Assembly (NCBI GenBank): GCA_963854835.1
Contig: OY978530.1
Span: forward strand, 12,362,609-12,426,608
Origin: Megamerina dolium
Lineage: Eukaryota; Arthropoda; Insecta; Diptera; Megamerinidae
Reading direction: 5' to 3'
DNA length: 64,000 nucleotides
This document shows, piece after piece, positions 47,041 to 56,085 of the stretch; position 1 is the first letter of the stretch, and every line of letters starts with the position of its first letter. The translations under genes were made by a program, and so were the position numbers. Below the pieces are notes generated by a model. It saw only the letters and a list, made by a program, of their open reading frames with translations. It was not told the DNA's origin and did not search any database.

Positions 47041-47355
47041 ATGTGGCACTTAAATCCCCGAAGGGCTCATTGGCTGAGCTTCTCTTCCATTACTGCTGTG
47101 CGTGTTATATTTTGGACAGTATTAAAAGGGACCTACTTATTTTAACCGGTTACGAACGGCAGAACGCTTGTGACATCACTTTTTTCTGAGCTTTGTCACA
47201 GAGTTCTTTTAGAAGCTTTTTCATGGCAAGTTGTTACTGTCGGAAGAATTGCCAATTGCTTGCGGACAGGTAGGTACCGTTCGAAAGAAAAATATTTTCG
47301 ATATTAAATTTGTTATGCATCAGCTGGGTATTGAACACGTACAGATCAGAAAATC
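47041..47355 (-). repeat. Copy of the tRNA-derived SINE, head truncated
   Basis: Minus strand, starting at its 3' end atgtggcacttaaatcccc. It reaches past the B box (gtattgaacacg) but the A-box half of the tRNA-like head is missing or unrecognisable. Confidence 0.88.
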
Positions 47356-47407
47356 TAAAATACGTTTGTTATTTAAGATTACGCTTGGCAACCCAGAAAT
47401 GGAAACC

Positions 47408-48900
47408 ACAGCTCAGCCCCCTGCACAAGGGTAAACAAGCAATCAAACTGAAGCCCACACACACCAGCCGACATTGAATTGCTAGTAAGACAGAAAAGAA
47501 GACTCCGAAGGCAATGGCAAGAATTCAGATCACCGAATCTGAAAAGACAGCTACAGCACTGCACTCGAAAGTTAAAGCAAGCCCTAAAAAATAATAACAA
47601 CAATGAGTCGGAAGATCACATAGCCAAATTAAAACCTGGTGAAGCGTCAGACTACTCTTTGTGGAAATCAGCAAAAAGCTCAAATCGGCCAATTCTCACT
47701 GATTCCCCCATTCGTTTGAGTGACGGTAAATGGGCTAGAAGCAAGTATGAGAAGGGTTTGGCTTTTGCAAACCACTTAAAAAGTGTGTTTACACCCAATC
47801 CACCCTCTTAACAGTCCTTGCTAAATAACGCTCAAAATTAAAAAATGGACATATTCAAAGCAATTTATAAAGATTTAAACCCAAAAAAATCACCTGGACC
47901 AGTTAAAATTACCGGTAAAATGATAAAAGAGCTACCTCCGGCTTCAGTAATTCATCTCATGCACATTTTCAATGCTATCCTTCGTATTAAACAATATCCC
48001 AAATTCTGGAAAACTTCAAAAATAATTATGATAGCAAAACCAGGAAAAGACCAAAAGTTGCATTGTACAGACCTATCAGCCTCCTGCCTCTACTCTCTAA
48101 AGTATTCGAAAAGCTACTTGTCATGAATATAACTCTATTTATTAATCTCAACCAACTGATTCCTCAACATCAGTTTGGATTTAGAAAACAGCACGGCACA
48201 ATAGAGCAAGTCCACCGTATTGTAACTCTGATAAGGAACACTTTTGAAGAAAAAAAGTATTGCTCAGCTGTCTTTCTTGATATCACTCATGCTTTCGATA
48301 AAGTATAGCACGATGGCTTTATTTACAAACTCAAACTATTACTGCCTGCAAATGTCTCCTCATTGCTAAGTAGCTATCCACGAAAATACAATTTCTCATA
48401 CATCACAAGGACTACACAACAAATCCATTGGATATTCACGCTGGCGTTCCTCAAGGAAGCGTTTTGGTCCCCTTACTGTATCTCTTATACACTTCAGATA
48501 TGCCCAACAATAACTATACATTTATATCGACCTTTGCTGATGATACAGTAATATTGTGCTCTCACTTTAACCCCATAGAAGTTACTAAAAAAAGTCAATG
48601 AATCAAAGAGCGTACATGTAACCTTCACGCTAAGGCTAGATACATGTCCCCCATTTAAAATAAATGGCCAATCAGTACCACAATGTTCCTCAACAACGGA
48701 CTTGTGTGTTCACCTCGACAGAAGGCTGACCTGGAACAATCACATAGAGGCAAAGAAAACTTAGATCAAGCTTAAAATTAATCACTTATGGTGGCTGTTA
48801 CAAAGCTAAAAGTTGAATTTCGAATACGAATCTGGACTTATGGTATTCAGTTATGGGGCGACTCAAGAAATTGTGATGGAACAACGGGAATATCACATAA
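47408..48900 (+). pseudogene. Family J LINE ORF2, reverse transcriptase part
   Basis: VRQKRRLRRQWQEFRSPNLK and LKPGEASDYSLWKSAK lie before the reverse transcriptase. Then DLNPKKSPGPVKITGKMIKE, MYRPISLLPLLSKVFEKLL, HQFGFRKQHGTIEQVHRI and CSAVFLDITHAFDKV. The catalytic box is read as FADDTVILCS around 48535-48560 in another frame. Sequence between VTKK and VNESK is deleted compared with J4. Several stops. Copies element RNA when intact; dead here. Confidence 0.8.
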
Positions 48901-49003
48901 TTTTAAGATAGTTTGTAAGATTTGAATACTTATTGAGAGTTTCTACGAATGGTAGAAAGATTAAATTAATTCTTAGTATTAAAAAAAAAAAAAAAAAAAA
49001 AAA
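47408..49003 (+). mobile_element. Family J LINE copy J2 with poly-A tail
   Basis: Plus-strand copy lacking ORF1 and the endonuclease; starts at agctcagccccctgcac and ends in about 24 A at 48979-49002. The 3' untranslated part (tacttattgagagtttct) resembles J4 and J5 only loosely. No target duplication was identified. Confidence 0.8.
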
Positions 49004-49007
49004 CAAA

Positions 49008-50000
49008 TCAAATGCTGTGGCGCAGCCCTTGGAGGAAGACCTTACGGATTAAGGCACTTCCAATAACCACGTCTATTGGGGCTGGCATATTACAGTTTAA
49101 ATCAGCTAGATCGAGTTTGTCAAATTCTTCCAAATGATTGCAGCTTTTTTCAAGAAACTTGAAAAGTTCGTCAAATATGGGAAGTCGATCAGTTGGTGAC
49201 TCATCGTTCCACATTTCTAATGTGATATTGTCTAGCTTCGATAGCACCAATGCGATAACCAAGTCATCCCAATGTTTGATTGGTCTCCCTAATGACGATA
49301 ACGCTCTTAAATGTATGCTTACCGAATCAATCAAATCTCGCAAGGCAAGTTGACCAATTTTTACTGAGATTGCAGGTATGTTGAAGACTTGTCTGATGTG
49401 TTCGTGTACAATTTTATTTCGTCGTTGGTATCGCTCCACAAGCAGCTTTAGGGCAACGTCGTAGTTTTCAGCAGTGACCTCCATCGACTGTATACGGCGA
49501 AGTGCGCCATCTCGTAACGAAGAGCGCAAGTAGTGAAAACGAGTGACGTCATCAAGTGCTGCATTGCGATGTACCAGTGCGGAGAAAGTTTCGTAGTATG
49601 ACAGCCATTGAGTGTAACCTCCCGAAAACGTTGGCAATGGCATTTCGGGTAATTTAATTGACTTGCCAAGAAATGTGTCTTTTTGATTATCGTCTCCTTT
49701 CATGTTGTTCTTGTTGTGATGGATGTCACTTATTGCTGTCATAAGCGTTGGTCGTAGAGTGAAATAAAGCTCTTCATATTTTGGACGAACAGCATCTGAG
49801 TCACTGCCTTCCAACTCCTCTAAATTGGCTTGAATCGTTTGAAATTCTACATAATACTTTTCAAGCGCCTGGAGTCTGGTGGCAAGCTCCTCAACCGATG
49901 CAATGGCTAATTTGCTATCGGTGAATTCCTTGACACGTTGTTGTTGTGCATTAACTGTAGCACGTTTAATTTTTTGTCTGGCGATTTTTGCTTCGGCCAT
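49008..50000 (-). CDS. BEL/Pao gag, possibly fused to the protease end by deletion
   Basis: A clean 330-codon minus-strand frame from ATG 50000. The N-terminus is a helix-rich segment (EELATRLQALEKYYVEFQTI, PKYEELYFTLRPTL). The conserved Pao gag domain follows: SIKLPEMPLPTFSGGYTQWL, YETFSALVHRNAALDDVTRF and HYLRSSLRDGALRRIQSM, then LVERYQRRNKIVHEHIRQVF and LDNITLEMWNDE. The last 25 residues, MPAPIDVVIGSALIRKVFLQ and beyond, look like the PVDILIGAD part of a Pao protease, which implies an in-frame deletion of the zinc knuckles and protease front. ATG 50000 lies about 145 bp from the primer site. Retains coding capacity but only for a truncated product. Confidence 0.8.
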   Translation of the reverse strand: MAEAKIARQKIKRATVNAQQQRVKEFTDSKLAIASVEELATRLQALEKYYVEFQTIQANLEELEGSDSDAVRPKYEELYFTLRPTLMTAISDIHHNKNNMKGDDNQKDTFLGKSIKLPEMPLPTFSGGYTQWLSYYETFSALVHRNAALDDVTRFHYLRSSLRDGALRRIQSMEVTAENYDVALKLLVERYQRRNKIVHEHIRQVFNIPAISVKIGQLALRDLIDSVSIHLRALSSLGRPIKHWDDLVIALVLSKLDNITLEMWNDESPTDRLPIFDELFKFLEKSCNHLEEFDKLDLADLNCNMPAPIDVVIGSALIRKVFLQGLRHSI

Positions 50001-50144
50001 AGTGATTTGGTACAGTTATGAGTCAAAGGAATAACGTTAATTTGCCGGGTGGGCTTCTTTTCTATATTTTTCTTACTGCTTTTTTTTACAAAAAGTTGTC
50101 CAAGATCATTTCTAAATGCCTTTAAATATATCGAGGACTTACAT

Positions 50145-50162
50145 GTCCTGTCACGGTCGCCA
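50145..50162 (-). promoter_or_regulatory. BEL primer-binding site
   Basis: Minus strand tggcgaccgtgacaggac, the form commonly seen next to BEL/Pao LTRs, one base from the LTR end ..tttca. Confidence 0.75.
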
Positions 50163-50163
50163 A

Positions 50164-50592
50164 TGAAAGAAATCAAAAAAGGCTATTTGATTCTTCACGA
50201 TGTGTATAAAAAAATTCAATTTTTATTAGTTATGTCTAAACGACAAAAAAATGCAAAATGATACTGAATTATTTCTTCTATAGCGAGAACTTACATAACT
50301 GTGTACAATAGAAAAGAATTACAAGTTCGGTTGTTGAAATTGAACCGTTAGTTTAGTATATTTCATTAGTGCAGTGTCAAACTATTAGCACAATGAATAT
50401 TCGGATAGCAAGCTATTCGAACTGGCCGATTCAAAAATTTTAGCAAGATCGTTTCAACTAGTATGTCGAGTCACGACTTACTCGATCAAGCATTGATTTT
50501 CTTTATTACCTTTGGCAAGTCATACCCCTTTAGTACGTATTCATTTATAAAGCACTTAGGAATTATGTAGTACAAATTTCCTATCATGCTAC
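50164..50592 (-). mobile_element. BEL/Pao 5' LTR (right end tentative)
   Basis: Left end tgaaagaaatc set by the primer site. A candidate right end is tgctaca at 50586-50592, giving 429 bp with TG..CA ends; the Polinton-like gene starts at 50642, so it cannot be much longer. Confidence 0.5.
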
Positions 50593-50636
50593 ATTTTACG
50601 TTCAGTGAAAGTTCATTTGATTGCTTCTTCTTTCTC

Positions 50637-50655
50637 TGCCGTCATAGTGACGGCA
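50637..50655. other. Short perfect hairpin between BEL and Polinton-like relics
   Basis: tgccgtca and tgacggca are exact inverted repeats separated by tag; the stop codon of the next gene lies within it. Confidence 0.7.
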
Positions 50656-51076
50656 GACGGTGTGTGTCCACATCTTCTGATATTATTTCTCTATGATACG
50701 ACTGACTCAGATAAATTCTCGTGTTTAAGTGATCATAAGCATACTTCATATGCTCCTGAATATATTCATCAATAGTTTTAAAGTGTTCATATATTTTATC
50801 AAAATCCTCTTCAATATATTTGAAACGCTCGTTCAGCGATTATATCAAAGAGCTTTTTACATAATTTAAACGATCATTCAACAAAGATACTACAAAAGCT
50901 TTTGTTGAAACATCGTTATCATCAATGGGTTCTCCTACATTTCTAATACGTTTATATTTAATGTTCACATTTTTATTAGCATCGAGCATAAAACTGTTAT
51001 CAGCTATAGCCTTCTTGACACTATTAAGTCTTCTTTTTGAGCTATTTGAACAGCGTCCAAATTTATCAACACTCAT
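50642..51076 (-). pseudogene. Small Polinton-associated coiled-coil protein
   Basis: ATG 51076 opens MSVDKFGRCSNSSKRRLNSV, then KRIRNVGEPIDDNDVSTKAF, an arrangement I recall from short ORFs in arthropod Polinton-like elements (MSVDKFGR start, then R-NV-DP-D--D--). A stop at 50840-50842 interrupts, but the same frame continues SLNERFKYIEEDFDKIYEHF and IDEYIQEHMKYAYDHLNTR, an obvious coiled coil, to a stop at 50642. About 143 codons in all. Role unknown; a fibre- or spike-like structural protein is only a guess from the coil and the tail-fibre-like NVGEP motif. Confidence 0.55.
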
Positions 51077-51549
51077 TCTTTTAAATATTAATGTCTACGC
51101 CAAAAGCGATCTATGTACTGCACTGTGTTCTAAATTGGGGGAATGGGTTGAGTAACGATCTGGCATCACCGATCTTGCCAACTCTTCCCATTCCGCTCAG
51201 TATTGTTATTATGTTTCTCCATTTACCTCTCTTTGTTTTGGGGCAAAACATTATTAACTTTTTTTTAGTTGATCAATCTAAAAATTACCCTCTTAGTGAA
51301 ACCATCAGTGCAGTGCAACTTAAAATATTATATTGTTTATATATTCAAGAAAAGTGTGTATAAAAGTTAAATTTAAAATTTACATAATAAAATTTGTACA
51401 AACATTGAGCAAAGAAAAAAGGAAAACATAAGTGTTCTATTTGTGCGCCAAGTGCAACCCACAGGAGTAGCAGCATCAACATCAGGAGCATACCTCTGGA
51501 ACAAGAACCGACGGGTCAGGCCCACCGGCAACAAAACACTCTCACACGT
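51077..51549. other. Spacer between two Polinton-like genes
   Basis: No gene recognised. It holds the 16-mer taacgatctggcatca (51153-51168) that recurs at 60126-60141. Confidence 0.4.
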
Positions 51550-52483
51550 TCAATTAATATTCGCTTCTTCCAACTCTTCGATAATTGATACAATTTCATT
51601 ATTGTGATTATTGTGTCCAGCTGATTGTGATGAAATTAAAAGCCGTAAACGATCAACAATTTCATTGGGATCATCCCAATAAATATAATTGGTTTTATTA
51701 CTATTTAGAGTCATTAAACCTTCACCTCTACGTGGAGATGATATCGAATCGGATTTCGCACTATCACTGAATGGTTTTTTGATTACATGCTTGTATTTAT
51801 ACATTCTAGTTCCTTTGAATTGTTGATGTGATTGATAATTTCGTTTGTGAGCATTCGTTGTGTCAAGATATCTGTGTAAATCTCTAATTCAGCCTCAGTA
51901 TATTTTGTCGTATGTTTAAAGAATAATAAGTCAAACAAGCCCGTTGTTAGTGCCCAAGTCTTATCACCAATTTTTTTTATCATTTTTTAATTCCAAGGTT
52001 GATTCAGCAAATTTCCAGTTTTCTCTTGAATCCTTATGAGGACCATACGACTTATCCAACTTTTTATCTTGATTTAAAATTGATAACTCTGATTACGAGG
52101 TTGATTGATCGCTATTTGCAGTATCTTATTGATAGCTACTCGTTTCATTGTTATTATCGGCATCGTCATCTTCATCACCATCAAAAGTATAGCTTGTAGA
52201 AGTTGTTGGTTTATTGCATTTATTGTTGGTGTGCTAGACGCTATTTTTTCAAATTTCTGATCAACTTTATCTTTAATAGAGTTGTCTATTTTATTTTCAT
52301 CATTCTTATCTGCTTCATTTTTTTTTTGGAACTCGAAACTAGTTGTTTTAATGGTTTTGTTATAGGTGAAAAAGTTCTCTCTAGATTATCCAATGCATTT
52401 AATTTTCCTAACTTTAACGAAGTGAATTTTCGTTTGAGATCTTTTCTGCTCCGTATAATATTTCTCTTAACTTGTTCATTCAT
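51550..52483 (-). pseudogene. Polinton-associated protein of unknown function
   Basis: One gene of about 310 codons broken by two or three shifts and stops. N-terminus 52483: MNEQVKRNIIRSRKDLKRKF then LKLGKLNALDNLERTFSPIT. Middle: an acidic Asp/Asn run, then KSYGPHKDSRENWKFAEST. C-terminal block (51983-51550): IGDKTWALTTGLFDLLFFKH, YTEAELEIYTDIL, KYKHVIKKPF, YIYWDDPNEIVDRLRLLISS and NNEIVSIIEELEEANI. I recognise this WALT-GL-ELLF and WDDPNE-VDRLRLL pattern from many arthropod proteins without assigned function, often near Polinton-type genes. Its biochemical role is not known to me. Confidence 0.6.
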
Positions 52484-52495
52484 GTTTTATGATTA

Positions 52496-52610
52496 GATCA
52501 GGTCTGGTAGCATCAGATCAGATCAGGTCTGGTAGCATCAGATCAGATCAGGTCTGGTAGTATCAGATCAGATCAGGTCTGGTAGTATCAGATCAGATCA
52601 GGTCTGGTCT
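52496..52610. repeat. 25-bp minisatellite upstream of the unknown Polinton-like gene
   Basis: Units starting ggtctggtagcatcagatca at 52501, 52526, 52551, 52576 and a partial one at 52601; within-unit drift is c/t at one position. It lies 13 bp from the ATG at 52483 and ahead of the ATPase relic. Confidence 0.95.
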
Positions 52611-52664
52611 AATGTACTAAAGTTGCTTGTCAAATAATTGAACTTTTATAGATGAATAAAAACG

Positions 52665-52796
52665 TTAAATCATTTTCGATATCTGCCACCATTCTCCACA
52701 CATATCTATAAACTTATCAAAACTCATATCTGCACCTACATAATCATTGTGAATATGCTTCATATTTAAACTATCTTGTTTAAACATAATAATCAT
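52665..52796 (-). pseudogene. C-terminus of a Polinton-type packaging ATPase
   Basis: A 43-codon frame reading FKQDSLNMKHIHNDYVGADM then SFDKFIDMCGEWW. The LN-KHIY-D-V--DMSFD-F--MC--CW pattern is that of the extreme C-terminus of FtsK/HerA-type DNA-packaging ATPases of Polintons and related viruses, which drive genome filling of the capsid. The Walker motifs would lie to the right but the LINE fragment at 52892 and the BEL piece replace them. The call depends on recalled similarity over about 35 residues. Confidence 0.5.
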
Positions 52797-52891
52797 GTTA
52801 GATTATCACATATTAAATGTTTAGGTATTCTTGTATATGTTTGACATAAATAAAAACTATCTATGTTCTGATGGCGACTCATACAGAAATA

Positions 52892-52986
52892 TTTTTTTTT
52901 TGTTGTTAAATAAGCTTTTTTATTGAATCTTTCTAAAATACTTAGAAACTAACAATAAGTATTCAAATCTTACAAACTAACTAGAA
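52892..52986 (-). mobile_element. Family J LINE 3' end fragment (J5)
   Basis: A T run (minus-strand poly-A) followed by gttaaataagctttttt, attgaatctttctaaaat and cttagaaactaacaataagt, matching J4 at 56019-56096 almost exactly. A severely 5'-truncated insertion of about 95 bp. Confidence 0.88.
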
Positions 52987-54650
52987 TTGGCACCTCCCGC
53001 AGTTTCGTCTTCTCCCGCAATTCCACTTCGTTGAAAGAGTAATGAATATTCATTTCCCCCTATTAAATTGCCGCCATGTGACACAGAATGTTTTTACGGG
53101 GATTGTGTATCCTGGCCGAGCTTCAGAGACATGTTTACGGCTCTATACCGAAATAACCCCCGGTTATCCTCAGTAGAGAAATTGTACCACTTACTCCAAA
53201 AAGCCATGAAGTAAGTCGACTCCCCTGACTGATGATGGCTTCGCGCTGGCTTGGTATAATCTTGAACAGAGGTACGAAAACAAGAGGATACTTATAAATA
53301 TACAGTTAAAGATACTTTTCGGCATACAATCGGTTACCAATGAAACCGGTCCCAATTTAAAGCGCTTGCAGCGCACCATTAACGAACTTGAAACTATTGA
53401 ACGTTGACGCGAGTCGCTGGGAAGCGATTTTCGTGTACTTATGTTCAACAACACGCCCCGATACAACCTTGTGTCTATGGGAGCAATCGATGAAGGATAA
53501 ATGTGAAATTCACACACGAAGTGGAGAGAGTTATCAGACACTGGAGTCTGTTTCAGATATACGAAGTGGTCCTCGGCCATTCAGCCAGCCACGTAATGGA
53601 CAACCCAGTCGATATGATCCTCCCAAGCGATTCTACAATCCTACAGTGAACCCCCGAGAAGTAAACACATATCACGTCAACGTTTCATATCGTGATTGCC
53701 AATTGTGTCGAAAGTCACACCCGCTTCGTCATTGTCCCGATGTTCTTAAATTGTCAATCGGTGAGAGATACAATATCGTGAGAAAGCACACCCTGTGCAC
53801 AAACGGCATCGCGAACTTCCACGACTATAGTAACTGCAAGAGCTTGTTCACGTGGTCATTTTGCAGAAAACGCCATCATTCCCTTCTTCAGAGACTGGAA
53901 AACTCATCGAGCAGTCTTCGTGAAGCAACCACAGTGCCAACTTCCGCTGCAACATCTTGTGGATGTTCTTGTCAGTCGTTAACGTCCCAGCTGAGAGCTG
54001 TGACTACTGAGAATTCCGACACAGCTTTGAATACAGCAAAATCTCCAACAGCAGATTCCACAGTGCTCCTTGCACTGTTATATATCCGACATCCAGAACA
54101 AGACATTTAAAGCCCGTGCCTTAATCGACTCAGGCTCCTGAGCGACCTTCATGTCAGAACGCTTACGTAGCAGGTTGCGCCTCTCTGTTTGCGATGTTCG
54201 AACTGAAGTCACCGGCATGAATGAGGTACTTGCGGCACATCCAACGAAAAAGTGTTTATTGGTGATCGGATCTCCTATTGACCCGAGTTTTTCATTGGAA
54301 GTTGATACTTTAGTATTAGAGAAACTTACGGGAAAACTCCCATCACATTCGATATATGCCCACTTACGTAAAGATCTCTCTGGTTTACGATTAGCAGATG
54401 AAAATCTACACAGAAGTGCCCCAGTGGATTTAATATTAGGAGCTGATATGTACTCCTCACTGGTACTCGTAGGAGTGAAAAAGGTATTCTTGGAAGTTTG
54501 ATGGCACAAATCACCGTTTTTGGATGGATAATTACTGGTCGTTACACGAATTCACAAGTACATAAACCAGTTTCTTCATTCCATACTGGGATAAGTTTCG
54601 TTAATCTCCCTTGTTCGTCTCACGATGCTTGAAGCACTACGGATCAGACA
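52987..54650 (+). pseudogene. BEL/Pao gag and protease (copy B3)
   Basis: Plus strand. Gag begins in mid-domain: NEYSFPPIKLPPCDTECFYG, DCVSWPSFRDMFTALYRNNP then RLSSVEKLYHLLQKAM (53040-53205), continuing FALAWYNLEQRYENKRIL and VASRWEAIFVYLCSTTRPDT in other frames. The zinc motifs are CQLCRKSHPLRHCP, CTNGIANFHDYSNC and CRKRHHSLL at 53690-53890. Protease relics follow: LKARALIDSGS- region near 54110, then NEVLAAHPTKKCLLVIGSPI and PVDLILGADMYSSLVLVG. At least six shifts. A different BEL family from the gag at 49008. Confidence 0.82.
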
Positions 54651-55118
54651 CAAGTGAATAATCGACAGTATCAGAAATGTCCCGATAACTCTCCATCAAC
54701 CATTAAAACTGTTAGTTCGATGAATACTGTGAACACAAATACACATGTAGAGGCATGCACCCGCTGCGACGATGTACAAGGTTCTCTAAACGCACAATTG
54801 AAGAGAGGATACTCTTTGTGAATTAATATAAAATTTCCAGCAACTGCTTGGCAACATCACATACCGCAGCAAGTTTTCATGCCGTATCTGTGGAAAGCTT
54901 ATATACCGCTATTCAGCTGTGGTCTTGAATGATGGCTATCCGATTGGCCACATATGTTTGAAATGATTATGATGATGAGTTTATCCATGCTAGCACAACT
55001 TGCGAGTCGGTCCATAAGTATGTAGGTATGTAGGTAGGTAGGGATCTGCCTTGACCTTTGTCAGCAGTTGAGCACATAATAATGCTGCACAGAGTTGAAG
55101 TACATAGATACCATATGT
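54651..55118. other. Unassigned spacer with a short GTAG repeat
   Basis: 55017-55042 is a gtaggtat/gtag microsatellite. No coding motif recognised. Confidence 0.4.
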
Positions 55119-55640
55119 TAATACTACAAAATATCTGGGTATAACACTAGATTCCAAACTTTAATGGAGTGAACACATCAAAAAAAAAAGAGCAGAGCTT
55201 GATATAAAACTTCGTAAAATGGAATGACTTGTAGGCCGTAAATATGCACTATCTGTGCGGAACAATACATCGAACACCGAAATTATTCAACGTTTCCAAA
55301 ATAAAGTTCTCCGAAACATACTAAATGCACTGTGGTTCGCCAGAAACTGCGGCATCCATCGTTATTTGAAAATTGCCACTGTCGCTGAAGGAATTAAAAG
55401 CAAAGCAATACGACATAAAATAAGATTACAGCAACATGTCAACATAGATCCTGTTAACATTTCGAACTCTTGCGGCCAACCAAGACGTTTTAGAAGGCGA
55501 AATGTCATTAATATTGGAGCCATTTAGATACACACTAAATTTCTAACAAAACAAATTACTTATTAATTTTACTTATTTAATTGATACAAGCTACTCGTTG
55601 TTTATATTGTAAATAGTTTTCGTTTGTTTGAAATTTTGAT
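55119..55640 (+). mobile_element. 3' end of another Jockey-type LINE (J3)
   Basis: The frame starts TTKYLGITLDSKL and WSEHIKKKRAELDIKLRKME, the region just after the reverse transcriptase catalytic box, then jumps over a deletion to TEIIQRFQNKVLRNIL and ALWFARNCGIHRYLKIATVA, ending QPRRFRRRNVINIGAI at 55527. The intact order is as in J4, but the sequence is clearly a different family. The 3' limit is not sharp. Confidence 0.7.
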
Positions 55641-55997
55641 GGTTAGGTAATTTTATCTGAAATTTAAAATATATCGTTTAAACTTATTGTTGTGGATATT
55701 TTCTTGTGGCATTTGCTAAAAATTTTGTTTTTAATGCGTGAAATCAAGGGTAATTAATCGTATATTGGTCATTGGGTCTTAATTTATTGCACACTTTTGT
55801 CACTGTCGTACGCAACGATAGTTGGACTGGTTTACAAAAAGGTCTTGGACCAGCTCTTTATTTTCAGTTTATATTTAATTCATTTCGGTGACTATAGTTT
55901 CCACTCTACGTTAATATTATGTAATACCCCATTTCATTAGCATTCGGTATATTACAGATGAAGCATCTACAATATGGCCATTAATGAAGGTTGGATG
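55561..55997. other. Unassigned AT-rich region
   Basis: Left flank of J4; may be part of the Polinton-like relic because the protease begins right of J4, but no motif supports this. Confidence 0.3.
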
Positions 55998-56085
55998 CAC
56001 AATAAAAGTTTTTTTTTTTGTTAAATAAGCTTTTTTTATTGAATCTTTCTAAAATACTTAGAAACTAACAATAAGTATTCAAATC

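Noticed and set aside
52496..52610. CRISPR-like array
   Set aside because: Units are contiguous without unique spacers and the genome is eukaryotic; it is a minisatellite.
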